NCBI GenBank assembly: GCA_944389985.1
Contig: CALXON010000144.1
Location: forward strand, 1-13,444
Direction of reading: 5' to 3'
Source of the DNA: an uncultured Spirochaetaceae bacterium
GTDB taxonomy: Bacteria > Spirochaetota > Spirochaetia > Sphaerochaetales > Sphaerochaetaceae
Length of the DNA: 13,444 nucleotides
In this document: piece by piece, positions 6,741 to 13,228 of the stretch
How the letters are laid out: every line of letters starts with the position of its first letter
Position numbering within the stretch: the first letter of the stretch is position 1
Notes under the pieces: generated by a model
Seen by the model: only the letters and a program-made list of their open reading frames with translations
What the model was told of the DNA's origin: nothing
The model's database searches: none
Position numbers and translations under genes: made by a program

Positions 6741-7412
6741 ATGTATTCGGTTTTCTTTGATCTTGACGGTACTCTTTTCGATACACTCGGTGATATAAAG
6801 GCTGCGATAAACTACGCTCTCAGGGCGTATGACGGAACGGAGGCATCGGACGGGGATGTCAGACGCTATGTCGGAAGAGGACTCAGAAGGGCACTCTCCC
6901 AGGCTGTTGTCGAGCACTGCCCGCCTCTTCCTGATGAGAATGAGTTCGAGCTCATGATGGCTCTCATGATGAGCTACTACAGAAACCATCCTTCGGTCCA
7001 TACCCGCCCGTATCCCGGTATTCCGGATCTTCTGTCTGAACTAGAAAGGAGGGGCATCCGGACGGGTGTCGTGTCGAACAAGGCCGATGAGCTTGTCCAG
7101 GAGATCGTGAGAGAGTCCGGCCTTCACTTCGATTTCATCTCAGGGCAGAGAACGGACTTTCCTCTGAAACCCGATCCCTCCCTTCTGCTTCATGGCATCA
7201 GCGATGTCGGTTCTGATTCCTCTCATACCGTATATGTCGGGGACAGTGAGGTCGATGCCGAGACAGGGCGGAGAGCCTGCGTTGAGACTGTCATAGTCTC
7301 CTACGGTTTCAGGACAAAGGAGGAACTTGGTGCCTCAGGAATACTGAAAACAGTGGAAAATCCTTCTGAGCTGGGGGCTTTGCTGAGTGCGCATTTCAAA
7401 TCCGCATGGTAA
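6741..7412 (+). CDS. HAD-superfamily phosphatase, phosphoglycolate phosphatase-like
   Basis: Haloacid dehalogenase-type phosphomonoesterase of subfamily IA. All four HAD motifs are present in 223 residues: motif I DLDGTLFDT at 7-15 (nucleophile Asp7, acid/base Asp9), motif II VVSNKA at 110-115 (Ser112), motif III Lys143 in KPDPS, and motif IV GDSEVD at 167-172. The helical cap domain lies at ~16-90. The pattern fits Gph (2-phosphoglycolate) or PpaX (pyrophosphate) enzymes, and sequence alone does not separate them. The frame continues upstream to an ATG at 6624, but that part is antisense to rlmI and lacks HAD features, so MYSVFFDLDGT at 6741 is the start. The only Shine-Dalgarno-like AGGAAG (6722-6727) is too distant. 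The phosphohexomutase gene follows after 36 bases, probably co-transcribed. Confidence 0.88.
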   Translation: MYSVFFDLDGTLFDTLGDIKAAINYALRAYDGTEASDGDVRRYVGRGLRRALSQAVVEHCPPLPDENEFELMMALMMSYYRNHPSVHTRPYPGIPDLLSELERRGIRTGVVSNKADELVQEIVRESGLHFDFISGQRTDFPLKPDPSLLLHGISDVGSDSSHTVYVGDSEVDAETGRRACVETVIVSYGFRTKEELGASGILKTVENPSELGALLSAHFKSAW

Positions 7413-7448
7413 AATGAAGGATGTTATTGGAAAATCAAGGAGGAATGG

Positions 7449-9164
7449 ATGGAATTCACTGACAAGATGAAGGAAGAAGTCCTGGCTCAGGCAAGGATAT
7501 ATACGGAAGCTGAGACCGATCCGGTATTCAGGAGCGAGGTGGAGAATGCCATGGAGATGGGGGACTGGGAAGGTCTCTATGACAGATTCTATACATCGCT
7601 TGCTTTCGGAACTGCGGGGATGCGCGGTGTTATCGGCGGCGGAACGAACAGGATCAATACATACATGGTACGCAAGGTGACACAGGGACTGAGCGAGTAC
7701 CTGATGAAGAATGTCTCTTCTCCATCTGTCGTGATCGCGTTTGACTCACGTCTCTTCTCCTCATCTTTCGCATCGAGTGCAGCATGTGTGCTTGCTGCAA
7801 ATGGAGTGAGGGTCTATCTCTATGATGTGCTTCATCCGGTACCGATGCTCTCATTCGCCGTTAGACATCTGAAGGCAAGTGCCGGTATTGTCGTCACAGC
7901 ATCCCACAATCCCTCGAAATACAATGGATATAAGGTTTACTGGTCGGATGGCGGTCAGGTCACACCTCCTCATGATATCGGCATAGCAGATCTTGCCAAC
8001 AAGGTCACAGCTCAGGATATCAGGGACATGAGTGAGGAGGATGCGAGGAAGTCAGGCCTTCTGACATCTGTACCTGCAGAGGTCGATGAGGCATATTTCT
8101 CGATGGTCCTCTCTTCTCTCAGGAGACCGGAACTCATCAGTACACAGAAGATCACTGTGGCGTACACGCCGCTTCACGGATCAGGAAACATTCCTGTGCG
8201 TCATATGCTTTCCGAACTTGGAATCAGATGTGAGGTCGTGAAGGAGCAGGAGGAGCCAGACGGACGTTTCCCGACAGTGAAGCTCCCGAATCCTGAGAGT
8301 GATGAGGCCATGAGCTCTGCGATCGCACTCGGAAAGAAGATCGGTGCGGATATCGTTCTCGGAACGGATCCCGATGCGGACAGACTGGGTATAGCGATTC
8401 CAAAGGATCCTTCAAAGCAGGACTATCTTCTCCTTACCGGTAACCAGATAGCGACCCTTCTTGCAGACTATCTTCTTCATACCGCATCTGAGATGAAGAG
8501 GGAGGGGGTTCCGTTCATCGCCAAGTCCCTCGTGACCACAGATATCATCAGGAAGATCGCGGAGAAGAACGGAGGCGAGTGCAAGGATGTTCTCACAGGA
8601 TTCAAGTACATCGCAGAGGAGATCGAGAAGATCGAGAGCGGCAGGAACCCCGGACGTTATTTCCTCTTCGGCTGTGAGGAGAGCTACGGCTTCCTGACAG
8701 TACCTTCAGTCCATGACAAGGATGCTGTCTCCTCCTCAGTAGCAGCTGTGGAGATGATGTGCTACTACGCCTCAGTCGGCAAGACTCTCCAGCAGAGGCT
8801 TGATGAGATCTACTCCGAGTATGGATACAGTACGGAGGCTGTCTTCTCCGCTGAGTATGACGGAGCTGAGGGAAAGGAGAAGATGAAGAGCATCATGGCC
8901 GGTCTGAGAAAGCTCGGAAAGGGAGACAAGATCGCGGGAAGGACAATCTCATCATCAGAGGATCTTCTCGGCGAGAATACCGGCTTCCCGAAGTCCGATG
9001 TCATGATCTTCCGCTTCGAGTCCGGAGAGAAGCTTGTCGTGCGTCCTTCAGGTACAGAGCCCAAGATCAAGTACTACCTCTTCCTCACAGAGGGTGAAGG
9101 AGGAAGGAAAGCTCTTGAGAGTTCCGTTGATTCGATAAAGGAAGAGTTCAGAAAAGCTCTCTGA
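7449..9164 (+). CDS. pgcA: Phosphoglucomutase/phosphomannomutase (alpha-D-phosphohexomutase)
   Basis: Interconverts glucose (or mannose) 1- and 6-phosphates through a phosphoserine enzyme, linking glycolysis to sugar nucleotides and the cell envelope. In 571 residues: the active-site loop TASHNPSKYNGYK at 150-162 (phosphoserine Ser152), the metal loop DPDADR at 307-312, the sugar-binding loop GCEESYGF at 408-415 and the phosphate-binding loop RPSGTEPK at 532-539. These are all four domains of the superfamily in order. Length and motifs match the ~580-residue PgcA/PGM2 branch rather than the ~450-residue ManB/GlmM enzymes; glucose-1-phosphate preference is inferred. A strong Shine-Dalgarno AAGGAGGA (7437-7444) precedes the ATG at 7449. 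An out-of-frame ATG at 7445 is too close to the SD. Confidence 0.93.
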   Translation: MEFTDKMKEEVLAQARIYTEAETDPVFRSEVENAMEMGDWEGLYDRFYTSLAFGTAGMRGVIGGGTNRINTYMVRKVTQGLSEYLMKNVSSPSVVIAFDSRLFSSSFASSAACVLAANGVRVYLYDVLHPVPMLSFAVRHLKASAGIVVTASHNPSKYNGYKVYWSDGGQVTPPHDIGIADLANKVTAQDIRDMSEEDARKSGLLTSVPAEVDEAYFSMVLSSLRRPELISTQKITVAYTPLHGSGNIPVRHMLSELGIRCEVVKEQEEPDGRFPTVKLPNPESDEAMSSAIALGKKIGADIVLGTDPDADRLGIAIPKDPSKQDYLLLTGNQIATLLADYLLHTASEMKREGVPFIAKSLVTTDIIRKIAEKNGGECKDVLTGFKYIAEEIEKIESGRNPGRYFLFGCEESYGFLTVPSVHDKDAVSSSVAAVEMMCYYASVGKTLQQRLDEIYSEYGYSTEAVFSAEYDGAEGKEKMKSIMAGLRKLGKGDKIAGRTISSSEDLLGENTGFPKSDVMIFRFESGEKLVVRPSGTEPKIKYYLFLTEGEGGRKALESSVDSIKEEFRKAL

Positions 9165-9172
9165 TCACTGGC

Positions 9173-9231
9173 AGAAAGCGTCACCTGGTGCGTATAGTCT
9201 ATATGAGCTATGTACTGGTGACGCTCTTTCT
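9173..9231 (+). promoter_or_regulatory. Long inverted repeat enclosing the comEC start (terminator or translation block)
   Basis: AGAAAGCGTCACC (9173-9185) pairs with GGTGACGCTCTTTCT (9217-9231): 13 base pairs with a 2-nt bulge around a 31-nt loop, in which ATAG/CTAT can pair further. It starts nine bases after the phosphohexomutase stop, and the second arm lies inside the comEC frame and runs into pyrimidine-rich sequence (CTTTCTTTATCTT). Both candidate comEC starts, GTG 9188 and ATG 9203, are in the loop. It could terminate the upstream transcript, hold down comEC translation, or both. Confidence 0.45.
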
Positions 9232-10534
9232 TTATCTTGACCACTTCGTTCCGGCATCTCTCTCGAGGCCTCTTGTCGTGCTTCCTCTCATAGGACTTGG
9301 AATGCTTCTCATGATCCGCTCTGAGGGTGTGTCGCAGATGCTTCTGATGACAGCACTCCTTTTCATTCTCATCGGAAGATCCCCAGGTGTTCCTGATATC
9401 TCCACGGAAAACTCTTCCGTGACTGCGATCCACGGCAGGGCTGTACAGGACAGCATGATCAGAAAGGGCAGACATTATGGTTTCCGTATCGTGATGGATG
9501 CTGTGATGGATAAAGAGGGATCGCTGTTCTCCGCCTCCGGTTCCGTATTCGTCATATCCGATGGTGCTGAGGTCTATTATGGAGATGAGATCACCGTATA
9601 CGGAGCATTCTCCGGTCCTGTGTTCTATTCCCATGCTGTCAGACATACAGAAAGGACAGAGCTTTCTGAGCTGAGAGCCGTCATGGTCGCATGGATCAGA
9701 GAAAGAATGAGGAATGCAGGAGAAGCAGGAGAGCTGGGGCTCCGCCTTCTGACAGGTTATGGTGAGATGGGAGTGTTCCCGCTGACAGCAAGCGCTACAG
9801 GGGCAGGACTTGCTCATGTCCTTGCACTTTCCGGAATGCACCTCTCGATCCTCGCATCTTTCCTCTCCATAATCCTCTCTCCACTTCAGGAACGTACAAG
9901 GAAGAGATTCATCAATGTGTTCCTGTTTCTGTTCACATATCTCTCTGCATGGAGGCCATCACTCTTCAGGGCTCTCGTATTCCGTTATGCCTATGCTTCT
10001 GTCCGCGACAGGGATACGGCATTCATGCTCTCCGCCCTTATACTCTTCGCTCTCTTTCCTTACTCCGTCTCTGATCTCGGTGCTGTCTATTCATTCATAT
10101 CGCTTGCGGGAATCTTCCTTCTGTCAGAACCTCTGGAAAGGGGGCTGTCCCATATGCTTCCGCTTCCGAGGAGCCTTTCATCATCCATATCGGCCTCAGC
10201 TTCAGCGCTCCTCTTCTCGGCGCCACTCACGCTCAGTGTTTTCGGATACTACCAGACAGGAGCCGTGCTGACATCATTTCCTGCGTCGCTGATCATCTCA
10301 CTCTATATGGTCATGACGGTCCTTGTACTGTTCCTGCCTTTCCTGACTCCGTTCCTGAGTCTTCTGTATGACATTACGGAATATGTTTTCAGAGTGTCAT
10401 CATCCTTCCCCTCATCATCGGATGCGGCACCGTATCTTATGCTCCTTGCCTCCGTCATCCTCCTCATTGCCATTGATATTCTCTATAGGCTATTCTCAGG
10501 GCATGTGGAATCTGAATTACAGCAGCATCAATGA
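9188..10534 (+). CDS. comEC: ComEC/Rec2-family membrane protein lacking the metallo-beta-lactamase domain
   Basis: ComEC forms the inner-membrane channel that takes up single-stranded DNA in competent bacteria. This 448-residue protein has two or three N-terminal membrane helices (~5-65), a soluble OB-like part (~75-150) and a polytopic competence domain (~185-435). The domain has the hallmark GLAHVLALSGMHL (207-219, compare the family pattern H-L-L-A-I-S-G-L-H) and RPSLFRALVF (256-265). Full-length ComEC proteins (~700-800 residues) carry a C-terminal metallo-beta-lactamase nuclease-like domain; here the stop comes right after the membrane part. Start choice is uncertain: GTG 9188 or ATG 9203, neither with a clear Shine-Dalgarno and both inside an inverted repeat. 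The 3' end overlaps ksgA by 32 bases. Whether it still imports DNA is not known. Confidence 0.85.
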   Translation: MRIVYMSYVLVTLFLYLDHFVPASLSRPLVVLPLIGLGMLLMIRSEGVSQMLLMTALLFILIGRSPGVPDISTENSSVTAIHGRAVQDSMIRKGRHYGFRIVMDAVMDKEGSLFSASGSVFVISDGAEVYYGDEITVYGAFSGPVFYSHAVRHTERTELSELRAVMVAWIRERMRNAGEAGELGLRLLTGYGEMGVFPLTASATGAGLAHVLALSGMHLSILASFLSIILSPLQERTRKRFINVFLFLFTYLSAWRPSLFRALVFRYAYASVRDRDTAFMLSALILFALFPYSVSDLGAVYSFISLAGIFLLSEPLERGLSHMLPLPRSLSSSISASASALLFSAPLTLSVFGYYQTGAVLTSFPASLIISLYMVMTVLVLFLPFLTPFLSLLYDITEYVFRVSSSFPSSSDAAPYLMLLASVILLIAIDILYRLFSGHVESELQQHQ

Positions 10535-11348
10535 GATATCATCGGTACTGGCTGAGAACGGCCTTGCGATGACGAAGAAATTCGGACAGAACTTTCTGAT
10601 CAATCCGGATGCGCGGGAAAAGATTGTCTCATTATGTAATGCCGGAGACGGAATGAATATCTGGGAAATAGGTCCGGGGCTTGGTGCCATCACCCATCTG
10701 CTTCTGAGAAAGGGTGCGCATGTCACTGCATTCGAGATCGATCATGGTTTTGCTTCCGTACTCCGTGACAGAGCCTTCGCCGATGAGGATTTCACACTTA
10801 TTGAAGGGGATGCTCTTGAGACGCTCTTCTCCCTGCCGTTCAATGCTGACAGGGTAGTCGGCAATCTTCCGTATAATGTCGGTTCCGAGATAATAGCAAG
10901 GCTTGTGGAGCATGAGTGTCTTGCCGACATGATGGTGTTCACCCTTCAGAAGGAGGTTGCAGAGAGAATGACAGCCCAGCCGGGTTCTCCTGATTACTCC
11001 TCCTTCTCGATACTCACACAGCTGGACTATTCGAACTCCGTGCCTCTTGTGATCAGGGCAGGTTCTTTTTTCCCTGCTCCCCGTGTCGACAGTGCGGTCG
11101 TGGTGATGAAGAGAAAGGAGAGTCCTGTGAGAACAGAGGACAGGGCAGGCTTCCTTTCCATGATCAGGGCACTCTTCAGCCAGAGAAGGAAGACTGTGAG
11201 GAACAACCTTATCTCGTCACCGGTTTTCTCTCAAAAGGGCAGGGAACATATCGAAAACGCGTTCTCATCTCTTGGCCTCACCGGAGGTGAAAGAGCTGAG
11301 ACATTGTCCATGGATACCCTTGTATCTCTTTATGTTGCCTTGAAATGA
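10503..11348 (+). CDS. rsmA: 16S rRNA (adenine1518-N6/adenine1519-N6)-dimethyltransferase KsgA
   Basis: Dimethylates the two adjacent adenines in the 3' hairpin of 16S rRNA, a late check in 30S assembly. In 281 residues: KKFGQNFLINP (25-35), SAM motif EIGPGLGAITHLL (55-67), EGDALE (101-106), the catalytic NLPYNVGSEI (121-130) and SFFPAPRVDSAV (188-199), followed by the helical C-terminal domain. The N-terminal part before FGQNFL (NYSSIN..LAENGLAMTKK) resembles treponemal KsgA starts as I remember them, favouring ATG 10503; upstream codons to 10368 are antiframe to comEC. The ATG lies inside the end of comEC (32-base overlap) with only a weak CAGGG before it, so translation is probably coupled. 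Confidence 0.94.
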   Translation: MWNLNYSSINEISSVLAENGLAMTKKFGQNFLINPDAREKIVSLCNAGDGMNIWEIGPGLGAITHLLLRKGAHVTAFEIDHGFASVLRDRAFADEDFTLIEGDALETLFSLPFNADRVVGNLPYNVGSEIIARLVEHECLADMMVFTLQKEVAERMTAQPGSPDYSSFSILTQLDYSNSVPLVIRAGSFFPAPRVDSAVVVMKRKESPVRTEDRAGFLSMIRALFSQRRKTVRNNLISSPVFSQKGREHIENAFSSLGLTGGERAETLSMDTLVSLYVALK

Positions 11349-11374
11349 AAAGCCCTTCCTTTTCCGGGAAGGGC
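11347..11374 (-). terminator. Intrinsic terminator of pta
   Basis: GCCCTTCC (11352-11359) and GGAAGGGC (11367-11374) form a perfect 8-bp stem with a 7-nt loop. Read on the minus strand it is followed by TTTTCATTTC, a U-run suited to ending the pta transcript 18 bases after its stop codon. On the plus strand no U-run follows, so ending of the comEC-ksgA transcript here would be weaker. The stem begins three bases after the ksgA stop. Confidence 0.8.
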
Positions 11375-11391
11375 CTCTGAAGCTCCTAGGA

Positions 11392-12393
11392 TCAGAGTGT
11401 GGCTGCCTGAGCAAGCGTGATTGCTGAAGTGACCACGATATCCTCAGCAGAGCATCCTCTGGAGAGGTCTGAAACAGGTTTTGCGAATCCCTGGAGGATA
11501 GGACCATAGGCCTCTGCTCCGGCAAAGCGCTGTACGAGCTTGTAGCCGATGTTTCCTGCCTGGAGATCGGGGAACACGAGTGTGTTGGCATGTCCTGCAA
11601 CATCAGAACCCTTTGCCTTGAGTGCAGCGACAGAGGGAACGATGGAGGCATCAAGCTGAAGCTCTCCGTCAACCTTCAGATCAGGGCACTTCTCCTTGAC
11701 GAGTGCAAGGGCTGTCGTGACCTTGTCCACAAGTTCACCCTTCGCGGATCCCTTTGTCGAGTATGAGAGAAGTGATACCACAGGCTCTGCTCCGAGGAAT
11801 GTGCGGCAGCTGTTCGCGGCTTCCTCTGCGATCTCTGCAAGCTGCTCCGCTGTAGGATTAGGAATTGTCGCGCAGTCTGCGAAGATGAGAGAGCCGTTCA
11901 CACCGAACTCCTTCTTGTCCGTTGCCATAACGAAACAGGATGAAGCGCTCTTCATACCGGGCTTTGTCTTTATGATCGTGAGTGCTGCCCTGAGGACGTT
12001 TGCTGTTGTGGACTCCGCACCTGCGACCATCGCGTCAGCGTATCCGAGATGAACAAGCATGGCACCCCATCTGAGCGGATCAAGGATATCTGTGGCAGCC
12101 TGCTCAGGAGTCATTCCCTTGTGCTTCCTGAGCTCATAGTACTCATTGGCGAACTCTGCCTTCTTCTCGCTCTTCTCCGGGTCGCTGATATCAATACCGT
12201 CAAGTGAGACACCGAGCTTGGCAGCATTGTCCTTCACCTCGTCTGTCTTGCCGACGAGTGTGACTGTCTTTGCGATTCCCTCATCCATGATCATCCTTGC
12301 AGCTCTGACAGTTCTCGGCTCCAGACCCTCTGCAAGTACAAGGTGCTTTCCGGCTTCTCTTGCCAGACCTTTCATCTTATCAGCAAATGTCAT
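11392..12393 (-). CDS. pta: Phosphate acetyltransferase
   Basis: Converts acetyl-CoA and phosphate to acetyl phosphate and CoA, the first half of the Pta-AckA route that yields ATP from acetate formation in fermentation. The 333-residue protein is the short, single-domain form without the N-terminal regulatory domain of the ~700-residue enterobacterial enzyme. Signatures: MVAGAESTTANVLRAAL (122-138), LVFPDLQAGNIGYKL (272-286) and AYGPILQGFAKPVSDLSRG (295-313). The start ATG (12393) has AAAGGAG at 12406-12400, a strong promoter upstream and a strong terminator downstream, consistent with a well-expressed single gene. Acetate kinase is not adjacent. It is divergent from the methyltransferase. 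Confidence 0.95.
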   Translation of the reverse strand: MTFADKMKGLAREAGKHLVLAEGLEPRTVRAARMIMDEGIAKTVTLVGKTDEVKDNAAKLGVSLDGIDISDPEKSEKKAEFANEYYELRKHKGMTPEQAATDILDPLRWGAMLVHLGYADAMVAGAESTTANVLRAALTIIKTKPGMKSASSCFVMATDKKEFGVNGSLIFADCATIPNPTAEQLAEIAEEAANSCRTFLGAEPVVSLLSYSTKGSAKGELVDKVTTALALVKEKCPDLKVDGELQLDASIVPSVAALKAKGSDVAGHANTLVFPDLQAGNIGYKLVQRFAGAEAYGPILQGFAKPVSDLSRGCSAEDIVVTSAITLAQAATL

Positions 12394-12416
12394 AAATCAC
12401 TCCTTTAAGGATTTCA

Positions 12417-12445
12417 TTTTCAAAGATTAGCACTTACACTATAAT
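12417..12445 (+). promoter_or_regulatory. Promoter of the small methyltransferase gene
   Basis: TTTTCA (12417-12422, 4/6), 17 bases, then a perfect TATAAT (12440-12445). The ATG at 12459 follows 13 bases later, so the 5' leader would be only about 7 nt and could not hold a Shine-Dalgarno. It overlaps the divergent pta promoter. Confidence 0.5.
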
Positions 12446-12465
12446 CCTGTTTCCGCCGATGTTAA
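12438..12465 (-). promoter_or_regulatory. pta promoter
   Basis: On the minus strand TTAACA (12465-12460, 5/6), a 16-base spacer and TATAGT (12443-12438, 5/6). A transcript starting near 12431 would carry a ~38-nt leader with AAAGGAG before the pta ATG. The -35 box covers the start codon of the divergent methyltransferase gene and the -10 boxes of the two promoters overlap. Confidence 0.6.
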
Positions 12466-13073
12466 AGTCAGATTACATACGTCAGTGCAGATTGCCCGAA
12501 GGAAAGAAGGGCAGTTTGCTGTTGAAATTGATGGATCTCTGGCACAGGCCGTTCTCTTCATGGGTCCTGTCAGCAATCCACATACCTGAGACTGCCTGTG
12601 TTCTTGATATCGGCTGTGGTTCAGGACTGTATCTGAGAAAGCTCCTTGCCGAAGGTTGTATGAGGGCAGATGGCATTGATCCGTCAGGGCTCTGTGTCAG
12701 AAGGTCTCTGAGAACGACAGGAAGATACAGGGAAAGATGCCGTGTCCTGAAAGCGGCCGCGGACTCGATTCCTTTTTCCAGTGATTCTTATGATGCAGTG
12801 ATAGCCGCGGATACAGTCATCTACTGGAATGACATCAGGTCATCCTTCAGTGAGGTATACAGGGTTCTGAGAAGAGGGGGAGCGTTCTATATAGCTTCTG
12901 AACTTTCCGATGAGAAAGATGCTCCGTCATGGATAAGGACAGACATGAACATAATCATAAGGACTCCTGAAGAACTTTCCTCCGCTCTCCATGAAGCGGG
13001 TTTCCGTAACGTCTCCGTAGTGAGAGCAAAAGGGCCCTGGCTTCTGATCAAGGCAGAAAAGCAGGAATGCTAA
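12459..13073 (+). CDS. Class I SAM-dependent methyltransferase, substrate unknown
   Basis: A 204-residue Rossmann-fold methyltransferase. SAM motif I is VLDIGCGSGLYLRKL at ~48-62, followed by GIDPSG for the ribose-binding acidic strand, IPFSSDSYDAVIAADTVIYW for motifs II-III, and the typical EVYRVLRRGGAFYI for strand 5. The N-terminal PEGKKGSLLLKLMDLWH resembles small anaerobe methyltransferases that begin with a 'PkG..gk.ml..Mn.gH' stretch before the SAM motif, which supports the start at 12459. The next ATG (12531) would remove it. No Shine-Dalgarno is visible and a TATAAT lies just upstream. The substrate (small molecule, quinone or other) cannot be told. It is transcribed alone and divergently from pta. 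Confidence 0.8.
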   Translation: MLKSDYIRQCRLPEGKKGSLLLKLMDLWHRPFSSWVLSAIHIPETACVLDIGCGSGLYLRKLLAEGCMRADGIDPSGLCVRRSLRTTGRYRERCRVLKAAADSIPFSSDSYDAVIAADTVIYWNDIRSSFSEVYRVLRRGGAFYIASELSDEKDAPSWIRTDMNIIIRTPEELSSALHEAGFRNVSVVRAKGPWLLIKAEKQEC

Positions 13074-13193
13074 TTAATATCTAATTATTTATGAAATAAA
13101 TATATGGATATTCACAATACCAATAAGATAATTGTTCCATTATACTGATTAAGTAATTATAACAAACAGCCTGCAGTGGTCTCTGGAGATCTT
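13074..13193. other. AT-rich intergenic stretch
   Basis: Between the methyltransferase stop and the last gene the DNA becomes markedly A+T-rich, especially up to about 13165, unlike the balanced composition around it. It contains an all-A/T hairpin, TATTTAT-GAA-ATAAATA (13086-13102), and repeated TAATTA motifs, but no convincing ORF and no GC-rich terminator. It may end the methyltransferase transcript weakly, or act as an UP-element region for the following gene. Confidence 0.5.
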
Positions 13194-13221
13194 TTGTTGG
13201 TCTGTCCTCCTGTGATAATAT
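13194..13221 (+). promoter_or_regulatory. Candidate promoter of the BspA-like gene
   Basis: TGTGATAATAT (13211-13221) supplies an extended -10 (GATAAT, or TAATAT at 13216-13221). TTGTTG at 13194 is a weak -35, 16 bases before TAATAT. The ATG at 13229 is only seven bases beyond TAATAT, so the transcript would have almost no leader. Confidence 0.4.
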
Positions 13222-13228
13222 CACTTTC

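Noticed and set aside
6678..7001. Upstream extension of the rlmI frame on the minus strand (about 108 more codons)
   Set aside because: It is antisense to the HAD gene motif I region, shows no PUA-family similarity, and crosses the strong TTGACT/TACGAT promoter; the RlmI-typical N-terminus begins at 6677.
9074..9841. 255-codon minus-strand open frame opposite pgcA/comEC
   Set aside because: Composition is that of a shadow frame (many Cys, His, Ser), it has no motif or ribosome-binding site, and it spans two sense genes.
9915..10271. Plus-strand open frame inside comEC in another frame
   Set aside because: It lies within the conserved ComEC membrane domain; its Ser/Arg/Cys-rich translation has no recognisable domain.
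10368..10502. Longer ksgA start at 10368
   Set aside because: The added residues are an out-of-frame reading of the comEC end (Ser/His/Pro-rich, low similarity); the recognisable KsgA N-terminus begins at 10503.
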